29,644 bases of DNA from GCA-020343675 sp964462945 (GTDB lineage Bacteria; Planctomycetota; Phycisphaerae; Sedimentisphaerales; Anaerobacaceae), in NCBI GenBank assembly GCA_964462945.1, contig CAYWZW010000065.1:1-29644 (forward strand). The letters are read 5' to 3'. A program made the position numbers and the translations under genes. The notes beneath the pieces were generated by a model. It had not been told where the DNA came from. It worked only from the letters and a program-made list of their open reading frames with translations, and ran no database searches. Below are positions 21,923-29,607 of the stretch, piece by piece (the first letter of the stretch is position 1; every line of letters starts with the position of its first letter).

Positions 21923-22777
21923 TCAACCCCTGAATTTATAGCTTAGCAGCTTATAGATGAGCTTCGCGGCCAGAAAGTCCGGAGCTTTATTTGTGCTGTC
22001 GGGACACAGCTCCACGACGTCAAAACCCACAACATTTCTCTTGTCGCAAGCGGCTTTCAGCAGCGCCAAGACATCATACCACGATAATCCTCCGGGTTCA
22101 GGTGTGCCGGTCGAAGACATGATCGAGGGATCAAAAACGTCCAGGTCCACGGTAATGTACACGTTCTTTGAGAGTTTAGAGATCACCTTGTCGATCCAGT
22201 CGTTGTGATTGTGGAGCGTCTCGGCAAAAAATGTTCCGGACTGGTCCATTAGCTGTTTCTCGGACGAGTCCATGCTCCTGATGCCTACCTGGACGATCGG
22301 ACAAAGCTCTTTCGTTCGGGCCATGACACAGGCATGGTTGTATTTTGAGCCGTTGTACTCTTCTCTTAGGTCCGCGTGGGCATCCAATTGCAGGACCGTC
22401 ATATCTGCATGACGCTCAACGTGGGCTTTGATGGAGCCGATGCTGACCGAATGTTCCCCGCCTACCACGACCGTAAACTTGTCTTTTTCGAGATAATACT
22501 GAACCGCCTCATGGACCGCCTTGATCATTTCCGCGGTGGAGATTTCCCCGCCGATCGTGTTTTCGGTAAATATGCCTCTCCTGTAAACTTCCGAGTCGGT
22601 CTCTATATCGTACAGCTCCATATTGGCGGAGGCTTCGATGATGGCCGTGGGACCTTCGTCGGCGCCCTTCATCCAGGTGCTCGTTCCGTCGTATGCAACC
22701 GGAATGATCACGATCCCGGCATTTTCCGGGTCAGAAAACTCCTCGGGTAAATACCCGAAGTTAATAGTTTCCTTCAT
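21923..22777 (-). CDS. speB: Agmatinase (ureohydrolase family)
   Basis: A 284-residue arginase/agmatinase-family enzyme with the full binuclear manganese site: GGEHSVS (His109), LQLDAHADLREEYNG (Asp132, His134, Asp136) and ITVDLDVFDPS (Asp211, Asp213). The PGGLSWYDVL and GFDVVELCPDSTNKAPDFLA segments are typical of agmatinases. It converts agmatine to putrescine and urea. The position directly after the arginine decarboxylase and the absence of arginase-specific context favour agmatinase over arginase. The ATG at 22777 is 25 bases after the decarboxylase stop; a TTG at 22810 would overlap that gene. The downstream gene starts 1 base after its stop. Confidence 0.88.
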   Translation of the reverse strand: MKETINFGYLPEEFSDPENAGIVIIPVAYDGTSTWMKGADEGPTAIIEASANMELYDIETDSEVYRRGIFTENTIGGEISTAEMIKAVHEAVQYYLEKDKFTVVVGGEHSVSIGSIKAHVERHADMTVLQLDAHADLREEYNGSKYNHACVMARTKELCPIVQVGIRSMDSSEKQLMDQSGTFFAETLHNHNDWIDKVISKLSKNVYITVDLDVFDPSIMSSTGTPEPGGLSWYDVLALLKAACDKRNVVGFDVVELCPDSTNKAPDFLAAKLIYKLLSYKFRG

Positions 22778-22802
22778 GGCAGATGAACCCCAATCAACGC
22801 GC

Positions 22803-23354
22803 TCAATCAAAGAGAAACATGGCGATTGCCACCGTTGTTGTCCAGAGCCCCTCCTGGCCTTTGGCGGTTTGGGTGACGTTGGTCGTTCGGATGAACAAGC
22901 CGCTTGATTTGTACGCCTGCTCCTTTTCCGACCAGGCTTTGTCCGGGTCGATCTCCATTCCCAAGGTCGTTCCCAACATGCCGGCGGCCAGATCTTCAGC
23001 CATATCTCCCGCCTGTTGGCTGTTCATGCCGTGGCCGTGTACCTCGCTCAGGTATCCCCATTGGTTATTGTCTTTGGGAACGGCGACTCCCACGGAGGAG
23101 GCGACCAGCCTGCCATATTCGTTCGTATCGGCCCTGGCGATCACACAATAGCCTATTTGGCCCGGAATCAGCTCTTTCAATCCATTTTCCCGGCTGATGA
23201 TCTTGCATCTCGGCGGCAAAATGGACGAGACCTGTACCAGGTTTTGCTGGGCCACGCCCGCCTTCCTCAATGCCTGTTCGAAAGATTTGAGCTGATACCT
23301 ATGCCAGCCGACTCCTTTCGTCAAAAACACTCTCCTGGGAACAAGATGCTGCAT
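22803..23354 (-). CDS. pdaD: Pyruvoyl-dependent arginine decarboxylase
   Basis: A 183-residue proenzyme. The self-cleavage site is NLVQVSSILPPRCK: cleavage between Ser43 and Ser44 makes a small beta chain and an alpha chain that starts with the pyruvoyl group. Other family features are RVFLTKGVGWHRYQLKSFEQ, PGQIGYCVIARADTNEYGR, SSVGVAVP and YLSEVHGHGMNSQQAGDMAE. It turns arginine into agmatine, the first step of the three-gene pathway here. The form is that of archaeal and chlamydial/planctomycete enzymes rather than the PLP type SpeA. AGGAG lies 7 bases upstream of the ATG. Transcription probably starts from the promoter at 23575-23604. Confidence 0.9.
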   Translation of the reverse strand: MQHLVPRRVFLTKGVGWHRYQLKSFEQALRKAGVAQQNLVQVSSILPPRCKIISRENGLKELIPGQIGYCVIARADTNEYGRLVASSVGVAVPKDNNQWGYLSEVHGHGMNSQQAGDMAEDLAAGMLGTTLGMEIDPDKAWSEKEQAYKSSGLFIRTTNVTQTAKGQEGLWTTTVAIAMFLFD

Positions 23355-23468
23355 TTCATGCTCCTCTATCTTGGTTTCATTTCCTTATATTGACTTGACG
23401 GATTTGCTGTCATGGCACTACGCCTTGTTTGCACCGGCGACAATAGCTCCAAGATCGGACTGGATGAA

Positions 23469-23507
23469 CCTGCCGCATTCAGGCAGGACCCCTCATAACC
23501 AATGAGG
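23469..23507 (-). promoter_or_regulatory. Hairpin-rich leader of the polyamine operon
   Basis: The transcript from the promoter at 23575-23604 would have a 5' UTR of about 215 bases. Two adjacent hairpins lie in it: CCTCAT/ATGAGG at 23491-23507 and CCTGCC/GGCAGG at 23469-23487. No known riboswitch class is recognised. The remaining leader has no ORF that I trust. Confidence 0.35.
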
Positions 23508-23574
23508 AGAAATGTTACTGAATTGACTCCGGGCATCGGATCGATTCCTTTCATCCTGGCATTCACTGAGTCGC

Positions 23575-23604
23575 ATAACATAATAATTTCTCTGCGGAAG
23601 TCAA
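23575..23604 (-). promoter_or_regulatory. Promoter of the polyamine operon
   Basis: TTGACT at 23604-23599, an 18-base spacer, and TGTTAT at 23580-23575 on the minus strand. It is the only good candidate in the 570-bp gap before the decarboxylase gene. In the rest of the gap (23605-23926) I see GC-rich unassigned sequence with two overlapping frames, neither convincing. Confidence 0.5.
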
Positions 23605-23926
23605 GTTTTTTATTGACCATTTGGCCGGTTTTCGACTAAATAGTCGGCCTCATGAGCGCGCAGTCCGCGAGACCCGGAGAAAACGGGTTTCAAGAACGGG
23701 CTACAGCCGGCCGGACGAAGCTTGAGCAAGCCGTCCTGAACGGCTTCAGTCAAAAGGGCCTTGACGCCGTGGGCAGGGGTATGCTCCGTCAATGTTTTGA
23801 CGACGACGATGAGACTGTTGTTACGCTTGTGGAGTTTCTTGAGTGATAGCATTCGATGTTAAAACCGGCAAGCAAATTGCAGCTCTCAAGATTGTACAGC
23901 GAACGTGTTGACGATTTAGGATTCGT

Positions 23927-24382
23927 ATGAAGAAAAAAGAGACGAACAAAGACAAGCTGACCCCGGCGGAGATCCGTGAATTCGGAGCGATGTTAATGGC
24001 GAAGCGCAATGAGATACTCGGCAACGTGACAAGTATGGAATCCGAAGCGTTGCGAAGGGACAGAAGCGACTTGTCAAATATGCCCATTCACATGGCCGAC
24101 GTCGGAACGGACAATTCCGAGATCGAAAACATCATTGGCCTGATGAGCAGCGAAAGAAAGATTCTCATAGAAATTGATGATGCGCTCGGTCGTATCGAAG
24201 AAGGGACATACGGCATTTGCGAAGGCAACGGGGAGCAAATCCCCAAGGCGCGGCTCACGGCAATTCCCTGGGCCCGATATTGCGTGGCCTGTGCGACGCT
24301 CCTGGAAAAAGGGCTTCTGGCTGAAAAGGAAGAGGACACCTACGATACATCGTATTTCGAAGAATCCAACAATGACATGTAG
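23927..24382 (+). CDS. DksA/TraR-family protein with incomplete zinc finger
   Basis: A 151-residue protein. A lysine-rich start is followed by a coiled-coil (PAEIREFGAMLMAKRNEILG to SERKILIEIDDALGRIEEG) and the DksA C-terminal finger TYGICEGNGEQIPKARL with ARYCVACA. The four zinc ligands should be C-x2-C and C-x2-C. Here they are Cys98, Asn101, Cys119 and Cys122, so one ligand is lost. DksA-like proteins bind the RNA polymerase secondary channel and change promoter use under stress; the incomplete finger may use another ligand or no zinc. AGGA lies 6-7 bases upstream. Two very small ORFs and a terminator follow. Confidence 0.8.
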   Translation: MKKKETNKDKLTPAEIREFGAMLMAKRNEILGNVTSMESEALRRDRSDLSNMPIHMADVGTDNSEIENIIGLMSSERKILIEIDDALGRIEEGTYGICEGNGEQIPKARLTAIPWARYCVACATLLEKGLLAEKEEDTYDTSYFEESNNDM

Positions 24383-24387
24383 ATGGA

Positions 24388-24486
24388 ATGTTTGAAATGT
24401 ACATAGAGATGGAGCTGGTACAAGCGGATGCGTTGGAGTTTGGTCCGCTTACAAACATTTACTTCTTCATTTACACGGAGGTGTAA
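24388..24486 (+). CDS. Possible 32-residue leader ORF before the lysine-rich peptide gene
   Basis: The frame ATG 24388 to TAA 24484-24486 encodes MFEMYIEMELVQADALEFGP and a hydrophobic end (IYFFIYTEV). Its stop lies 2 bases before the next ATG and its last codons contain the next gene's GGAGG site, so coupled translation is possible. No good ribosome site precedes it. Function unknown. Confidence 0.3.
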   Translation: MFEMYIEMELVQADALEFGPLTNIYFFIYTEV

Positions 24487-24488
24487 GA

Positions 24489-24548
24489 ATGGCAAAGAAG
24501 AAAACAAAAAAGAAAGCAACAAAGAAGAAAGGCAAGAAGAAAAAATAG
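24489..24548 (+). CDS. 19-residue lysine-rich peptide
   Basis: ATG at 24489 with GGAGG 7 bases upstream, stop TAG at 24546-24548. The product is MAKKKTKKKATKKKGKKKK: 13 of 19 residues are lysine. Too short for most gene finders. The strong ribosome site and the terminator 25 bases downstream argue that it is real. Such peptides resemble short versions of lysine-rich histone H1-like or ribosome/nucleic-acid binding tails; a role in binding DNA or RNA is inference from charge only. It lies in a unit with the DksA-like gene. Confidence 0.6.
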   Translation: MAKKKTKKKATKKKGKKKK

Positions 24549-24573
24549 ACTTTTGGTGATTTCAGATCGTGGT

Positions 24574-24613
24574 AAAGCCATCAGTGCGTGTGCATTGGTG
24601 GCTTTATTTTTTT
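24574..24613 (+). terminator. Rho-independent terminator
   Basis: AAAGCCA at 24574-24580 pairs with TGGCTTT at 24599-24605 (with CAxTGC/GCA support inside), followed by A and seven T at 24607-24613. It closes the DksA-like/lysine-rich unit. Confidence 0.85.
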
Positions 24614-24640
24614 CTCCGCCATGAGCGGACCGACGGCAAA

Positions 24641-24711
24641 AGCGGGTGATGGGAATCGAACCCACCTGACCAGCTTGGAAGGCTGGGGCTTTGCCACTAA
24701 GCTACACCCGC
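24641..24711 (-). tRNA. tRNA-Gly (anticodon UCC)
   Basis: Read on the minus strand: acceptor GCGGGTG/CACCCGC, D arm GCTTAGTGGCAAAGC, anticodon arm CCAGC-CTTCCAA-GCTGG (anticodon TCC), and T arm TGGG-TTCGATT-CCCA. The CCA end is not encoded. It decodes GGA and GGG. Confidence 0.93.
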
Positions 24712-24718
24712 AGAACGA

Positions 24719-24747
24719 TTGATTATTTTCTATTTTCGATTTATAAT
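24719..24747 (+). promoter_or_regulatory. Promoter of the proA-proB operon
   Basis: TTGATT at 24719-24724, a 17-base spacer, and a perfect TATAAT at 24742-24747, about 60 bases before the proA start. Confidence 0.65.
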
Positions 24748-24806
24748 CTTAGTGTCGGCTTGGATTATAAGCTCACTTTACCAAAGTGTAAATAGCAGGG
24801 GAAAAA

Positions 24807-26096
24807 ATGCGTATTTCAGAAATAGCTAAGAAAGCGAAATCAGCGGCGATTTCTTTGCCGGCCGTAAAGACCGACGTAAAGAACGCCGCGCTTGGCCAAA
24901 TAGCCAAGGCATTGAAAAGCCGAAGCGCTGCGATAATCTCCGCCAACAAAGAAGACCTGGCCATCGCACAGAAGAACAATCTGGCTGCTCCCTTGCTGAA
25001 ACGGCTGAAGTTTGACGACGAGAAAATCGCTCAGACCATTACCGGCATCGAGAGCCTCATCAAGCTCGATGACCCCGTAGGCAGGACACTGGCCGCCACC
25101 GAGCTTGACGCCGGCCTTGAGCTGTACAAGGTCAGTTGTCCCATCGGCGTGATCGGCGTGGTTTTCGAGTCCCGGCCGGACGCCCTCGTGCAAATCTCGA
25201 CCCTCTGTTTAAAAAGCGGCAACGCCGTCCTGCTTAAAGGCGGCAGCGAAGCGGCCAAAACGAATCGAATTCTGACCCAAATCATTGCCGAAGCGAGTGA
25301 AAAAGCCGGGCTGCCCCAGGGCTGGATTCAACTGTTAGAAACGCGCCAGGAGGTCGCCGAGATGTTAGCCTTAGATGAATATATCGACCTGGTCATTCCC
25401 CGCGGCTCGAACGAATTCGTCCGCTACATTATGAATAACACGAACATCCCCGTGCTCGGGCACGCCGAGGGGATATGCCACGTCTATGTCGATGGCGGCG
25501 CCGACCCGGAGATGGCTGTAAATATCACCGTCGATTCCAAGTGCCAGTACGTCGCCGTCTGTAACGCCGCTGAGACGCTGCTGGTCGATAGCGAAATCGC
25601 CGGGGAGTTCTTGCCGAAGGTCAAGATTGCTCTGGAGGCAAAGGGCGTCGAGCTGCGCGGCTGCGAAAGGACCGCCTCGATCATTGACGTTAAGCCCGCG
25701 GACGAGGCGGACTGGTCAACGGAGTATCTGGACTCGATCCTTTCGATAAAAGTTGTCGATGGCCTGGACGAGGCGATTGAGCACATCAACCGCTACGGCT
25801 CAAAACATACCGACGCGATTGTTACCGCCGACAAGGCCAAGGCGGAGCGCTTCATGGCTCTGGTCGATTCGGCGAACGTCTTCTGGAATTGCAGCACGCG
25901 CTTTAGCGACGGCTTCCGCTACGGCCTCGGCGCCGAAGTCGGAATCAGCACGACCAAAATCCACGCCCGAGGCCCCGTCGGCCTCGAAGGACTGGTGATC
26001 TACAAATGGAAGCTCTTAGGCGCCGGCCAAATCGTCGCCGACTACTCCGGCCCTAACGCCAAGAAAAAGTTTACACACAGAAGAATCAGTGAATAA
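24807..26096 (+). CDS. proA: Gamma-glutamyl phosphate reductase (glutamate-5-semialdehyde dehydrogenase)
   Basis: A 429-residue enzyme of normal length. It reduces gamma-glutamyl phosphate with NADPH, the second step of proline synthesis. Family features: IGVIGVVFESRPDALVQIS, GNAVLLKGGSEA, DLVIPRGSNEFVRYI, the catalytic Cys in QYVAVCNAAETLLV, GSKHTDAIVT and FRYGLGAEVGISTTKIHARG with ARGPVGLEGLV. AGGGG lies 6 bases upstream of the ATG. It is the first gene of a proA-proB-DUF819 operon, the reverse of the more common proB-proA order. Confidence 0.96.
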   Translation: MRISEIAKKAKSAAISLPAVKTDVKNAALGQIAKALKSRSAAIISANKEDLAIAQKNNLAAPLLKRLKFDDEKIAQTITGIESLIKLDDPVGRTLAATELDAGLELYKVSCPIGVIGVVFESRPDALVQISTLCLKSGNAVLLKGGSEAAKTNRILTQIIAEASEKAGLPQGWIQLLETRQEVAEMLALDEYIDLVIPRGSNEFVRYIMNNTNIPVLGHAEGICHVYVDGGADPEMAVNITVDSKCQYVAVCNAAETLLVDSEIAGEFLPKVKIALEAKGVELRGCERTASIIDVKPADEADWSTEYLDSILSIKVVDGLDEAIEHINRYGSKHTDAIVTADKAKAERFMALVDSANVFWNCSTRFSDGFRYGLGAEVGISTTKIHARGPVGLEGLVIYKWKLLGAGQIVADYSGPNAKKKFTHRRISE

Positions 26097-26113
26097 GTAC
26101 CAGCGACAAAAAA

Positions 26114-27217
26114 ATGCGAAATTTTCAGAAAGCAAAACGAATTGTCATAAAGATCGGCACGAACACTCTCACAAAGGACATCGCCATAGACGTCAACTAC
26201 GTGCAGAGGATCGCCGAACAGATAACTACTCTCGTGAGAACCGGCAGACAGATAGTCATCGTGACCTCCGGCGCTATCGGTATGGGCGTCGGTCAGCTTC
26301 ACCTGACCGAGAAGCCCCGAGAGATGAAGATGCGTCAGGCCTGCGCCGCCATCGGCCAGCCGCTCATCATGGCGGCGTACAGGAAGGCATTCGCCGAGCA
26401 TGGAATCACCGTCGCCCAGGTCCTGCTGACCGCCGAGGTGCTCGACAACCGCAAAACGTATCTGAACCTTCGCAACTCCATCGAGACGCTGCTCGGGTTG
26501 TCCGTCGTGCCGATCCTGAACGAGAACGACAGCGTCAGCACCGAAGAGATCGGCTCAGCCTTCGGCGATAACGACAAGCTCAGCGCCCTGGTCGCCAGCA
26601 AAATCGACGCCGACCTTCTGATTATGCTGACGGATATCGACGCCCTCTACGACAAGAACCCGCAGACTTTTCCAGACGCCAAGCCGATATCCAGCGTTTT
26701 TGAGATTACCGACGAGATTATGCGAAACGCAGGCGGCAAAGGCAGCAAGCACAGCACGGGCGGCATGAAAACCAAGATCGAAGCGGCCAAGATCGCCTCC
26801 AACGCCGGGTGCCGGATCGTCCTGGCGAACGGACGGGTCAAGAACGTCATCAACCGCATTATCGCCGGCGAACAAATCGGCACGATCTTCATGCCGAAAA
26901 GAAGGCTCTCCAACCGTGCCCGATGGATTCTCAACAGCACGCCGGCCGGGACGATATTGATCGACGAGGGCGCCATGCGCGCGGTCACGAATCGCAAGAG
27001 CCTTCTGCCCAGCGGCATCGTCGGCGTCAAAGGGTCATTCGAGTCAGGCTCAGTCGTGATGCTCAACGATAGCGCCAAGGCCGTCACCAGCATCGGCAGC
27101 GCTCAGCTCAAGACCTTGGCCGGCAAGCACAGCACCGAAATAAAGAAGCTCCTCGGCCCGACCCACCGCGACGTCGTCGCGATCCCGGAAGACATCGTCA
27201 TAATTGATCATGGATGA
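26114..27217 (+). CDS. proB: Glutamate 5-kinase with PUA domain
   Basis: A 367-residue protein. Residues 1-260 are the amino-acid-kinase domain: IVIKIGTNTLTKD, IVTSGAIGMGVGQL, IGQPLIMAAY, VVPILNENDSVSTEEI, FGDNDKLSALVASKIDADLL, and GKGSKHSTGGMKTKIEAAKI (substrate and ATP sites). From about 275 a PUA domain follows (GTILIDEGAMRAV, LLPSGIVGVKGSFESG). It phosphorylates glutamate, the first and feedback-controlled step of proline synthesis. It starts 17 bases after proA, with a weak ribosome site that suggests coupling to proA translation. Confidence 0.95.
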   Translation: MRNFQKAKRIVIKIGTNTLTKDIAIDVNYVQRIAEQITTLVRTGRQIVIVTSGAIGMGVGQLHLTEKPREMKMRQACAAIGQPLIMAAYRKAFAEHGITVAQVLLTAEVLDNRKTYLNLRNSIETLLGLSVVPILNENDSVSTEEIGSAFGDNDKLSALVASKIDADLLIMLTDIDALYDKNPQTFPDAKPISSVFEITDEIMRNAGGKGSKHSTGGMKTKIEAAKIASNAGCRIVLANGRVKNVINRIIAGEQIGTIFMPKRRLSNRARWILNSTPAGTILIDEGAMRAVTNRKSLLPSGIVGVKGSFESGSVVMLNDSAKAVTSIGSAQLKTLAGKHSTEIKKLLGPTHRDVVAIPEDIVIIDHG

Positions 27218-28382
27218 GTCATACGTTTCCAGTCCGGTGGGAGTCCTGACACTTCTTTGCGGAGTCGGTGCTTTTTTCTTTTTTCTTGAAGAACGGACTC
27301 GCTGGAGGCTGTTCAATTATTTTCCGCCGCTGGTCTTTATCTACGCCGTGCCCGCCATAATGTCGAACACCGGCCTACTGACAAAGACTTCAGCGGTGTA
27401 TGATTGGCTCAGCTCGACCGTGCTGCCGATGTTTCTTGTCATCATGCTCCTGCGGGTGGATGTCGCATCGACGGTCCGAGTGATGGGCAGGGGGATTTTC
27501 GTCATGCTCTTCGGCAGCGCCGGCGTCGTCCTCGGCGCTCCGCTGGCGTTCCTGCTTGTTAAGGACAAGCTGCCCGAGGATATATGGAAGGCTTTCGGCG
27601 CTTTGGCCGGCAGTTGGATCGGCGGCACGGGCAATATGGCGGCCATCGCCGAGGGGCTCAAAACAAGCGGACAAGGGTTCGGACTTGCGGTGCTTGGCGA
27701 CAATCTTGTCTATATCGTCTGGCTGCCGATTCTGTTAGGATCGAAAAACTTCGCCAAGGTCTTCAATCGTTTCACGCGCGTGGACAGCAAACGAATTCAG
27801 ATGCTGGAATCGGCCCGAGCGGAAACGGAAAGCCGGCATGAAGGCCTTAGAGTGAGGCATTTTCTCTACCTTTTTCTGTTGGGTCTCGTTTGCACATGGG
27901 CTGCGGAAATTCTCTCAAGCAAGCTGCCCGAGCTCAAGCCGGTCCTGACGGCCTCGACGTGGAAGATTTTGCTGGTCACGACGATGGGCCTTCTGCTGTC
28001 ACTGACCCCGGCGAAGCGCATTCCCGCCAGCCACGAGCTGGCGATGGCCCTGCTCTATATCTTCGTTGCGAACATGGGCGCCAGAGCCGACGTCTCCGGG
28101 CTGACCAGCTCCGCCGGATGGTTCATTCTCGCGTGCTACTTCTGGATCGTTGTGCACGGGGCTTTCTGTGTGTTGGGCGCCTATCTGCTGCGAGTCGATA
28201 TACATTCCACCGCGATTGCCAGCGCCGCTAATATCGGCGGGGCCGCCAGCGCCCCTGTGGTTGCCTCGCATCATAACGAGAAGCTTGTACCCGTAAGTAT
28301 TTTGATGGCCCTTATTGGCTATGCGATTGGAAACTATGGTGGTTTTTTTGCGGGCTGGCTGTGCTATCTGTTAAGCGGCTGA
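27210..28382 (+). CDS. DUF819 (YjcL-like) membrane protein
   Basis: A 390-residue protein with about 10-11 membrane helices. DUF819 features include PPLVFIYAVPAIMSNTGL, a VLPMFLVIMLLRVDV helix, the glycine-rich GALAGSWIGGTGNMAAIAEG, GDNLVYIVWLPILLGS and, near the end, SAANIGGAASAPVVASHH with PVSILMALIGYAIGNYGG. The two glycine-rich half-motifs reflect an internal repeat as in bile-acid/CPA-type transporters, so a solute or ion transporter is likely; the substrate is unknown. The ATG at 27210 overlaps the proB stop by 8 bases, so it is co-translated with proline genes, a possible hint at amino-acid or osmolyte transport. Confidence 0.85.
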   Translation: MDESYVSSPVGVLTLLCGVGAFFFFLEERTRWRLFNYFPPLVFIYAVPAIMSNTGLLTKTSAVYDWLSSTVLPMFLVIMLLRVDVASTVRVMGRGIFVMLFGSAGVVLGAPLAFLLVKDKLPEDIWKAFGALAGSWIGGTGNMAAIAEGLKTSGQGFGLAVLGDNLVYIVWLPILLGSKNFAKVFNRFTRVDSKRIQMLESARAETESRHEGLRVRHFLYLFLLGLVCTWAAEILSSKLPELKPVLTASTWKILLVTTMGLLLSLTPAKRIPASHELAMALLYIFVANMGARADVSGLTSSAGWFILACYFWIVVHGAFCVLGAYLLRVDIHSTAIASAANIGGAASAPVVASHHNEKLVPVSILMALIGYAIGNYGGFFAGWLCYLLSG

Positions 28383-28618
28383 GGCGCCTCATCACTCGGG
28401 AAGTCTGATGCTGCGAACCGGCCATGATATTTCTGTGCCGCCCATTTGGCCGCATCCTTCTTCCGGCATACCCCTTTGTACTTCGATACCGAGTTTCGGT
28501 GGCGCGCCTGGTTCAGGGTGATCTGTCGCCTCGTGCAGTTTCGCAGCTTCGGCTCTCCGTAAGGAGTCCCCAAGACTGCACAACGATACTTCAAATTCGA
28601 TTGTGGTATGCACAGCAC
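28364..28618 (-). pseudogene. Remnant of an HNH/AP2-type endonuclease gene
   Basis: The minus-strand frame reads KLRNCTRRQITLNQARHRNS, then SKYKGVCRKKDAAKWAAQKY and HGRF. 'N-Q-x-x-R-x-N-S-x-S-K-Y-K-G-V-x...K-W-x-A-Q' is the linker and AP2 DNA-binding segment of HNH homing-type endonucleases. The HNH nuclease part upstream and the end of the AP2 domain are missing, and the frame ends in unrelated DNA overlapping the DUF819 3' end by 19 bases. It fills the 284-bp gap between DUF819 and the pseudopilin gene. Confidence 0.55.
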
Positions 28619-28666
28619 ACATTTCCCGGTGCTTCGGCCTGCAACCTGACGGATGGCGTGGCTGTT

Positions 28667-29515
28667 TCAAAACCGTGTCTCGGGTTTGACGGCCCGCTGG
28701 ACCTTCAGGAAGTCCTGGAGCTCGCCGTCCTGCCGGACGAGCTGGCCAAGCTCAGTGAAAATCTTTGGGGCAGCCCAGCGCCAGCGCTCGACGTGGCCAT
28801 CGGCGAAAGAGAAGTTGGCGCCCTGCGAATGCCGGCCGGCCGGAAGGTCCCACCAGCGCGGCCGCTCCTCGGCGAACGGCCAGCCCCGCGGCGGGATACC
28901 GAAATGGGAATCGAGGATGGCATCCTCGTGAACATCCACGAAGAACAGCAGTTCCGACGGCGGCGGGTCGTCGATCTCGGATTCCTTGGCGAAGCTCGGA
29001 GGGCAGAGCGTCTTGTCGGGATACGGCACGCCATTGATGGATTGGCTCAGGTTGTAGCTGCGCGTCCGGCGAAGATGCAGCAATTGCCCTTCCGGCGTTT
29101 GCACCCGCGCCATATCGGACGGACACCGATAGATGCCGGTTGACTTGTTGTAAGGAAAGAGCAGGCCGCGTTTGATGTTCTCGGTGGTCGTGTCGAAGGG
29201 CGCCAGCCCGGGGCACCATGTCAGCTTGTCGCTGAAGCCGGCCGAAGGCGCTTTAGTGACGGTGTCATAAACGTACCGGTTCGGCGGCAGGAAGTCGTCG
29301 TGGTCCAGCGAATAGAGTTTCGCGCAGGTCTGAAGCTGCTTGAGGTTGTTCAGACAGGCCACTTCGCGGGCCTTGGCCTTGGCCCGAGAAATCGCCGGCA
29401 GCAAGATCGCAAGCAGAAGGGCGATAAGCGAGATGACCACCAGCAGCTCGCTCAACGTAAACCCTGTGAGTCCCCGGCTTCGCCGCCCCGTCGATTTCTC
29501 GCTTTGGTCGAACAT
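28667..29515 (-). CDS. Type II pseudopilin-like protein with H-X9-DG motif
   Basis: A 282-residue protein. A short basic leader ends at GFTLSELLVV (prepilin peptidase site, Glu23 at mature +5), followed by a hydrophobic helix (VISLIALLLAILLPAISRA) and the 'AREVACLNNLKQLQTCAKLY' segment seen in planctomycete pilin-like proteins. The globular part holds CPGLAPFD, IYRCPSDMARV and, near the end, HSQGANFSFADGH, the H-X9-DG motif. Dozens of such paralogues exist in Planctomycetota; they are thought to be exported envelope proteins. The ATG at 29515 gives a leader of normal length; in-frame starts at 29542 and 29560 would lengthen it with no better ribosome site. Confidence 0.85.
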   Translation of the reverse strand: MFDQSEKSTGRRSRGLTGFTLSELLVVISLIALLLAILLPAISRAKAKAREVACLNNLKQLQTCAKLYSLDHDDFLPPNRYVYDTVTKAPSAGFSDKLTWCPGLAPFDTTTENIKRGLLFPYNKSTGIYRCPSDMARVQTPEGQLLHLRRTRSYNLSQSINGVPYPDKTLCPPSFAKESEIDDPPPSELLFFVDVHEDAILDSHFGIPPRGWPFAEERPRWWDLPAGRHSQGANFSFADGHVERWRWAAPKIFTELGQLVRQDGELQDFLKVQRAVKPETRF

Positions 29516-29578
29516 AATTGGCCTGTGAGCTCGATGTCGCATCCCGCACCAAGTACCCAATCTTTGGTCTGAAACTAC

Positions 29579-29607
29579 ATCATAACACGTTGTAGTTGTA
29601 ATTCCAG
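29579..29607 (-). promoter_or_regulatory. Possible promoter of the pseudopilin gene
   Basis: TATGAT at 29584-29579 on the minus strand is preceded by GTGT, as in P1, with only a weak -35 (CTGGAA at 29607-29602). It lies about 65 bases before the ATG. Confidence 0.3.

Noticed and set aside
23395..23570. Known riboswitch before the arginine decarboxylase
   Set aside because: Hairpins are visible but no conserved core of a known class could be recognised.
23610..23852. 80-codon minus-strand frame (and a 64-codon plus-strand frame over the same DNA) in the gap before the DksA-like gene
   Set aside because: No family, weak start signals and two competing frames; I cannot support either as a gene.
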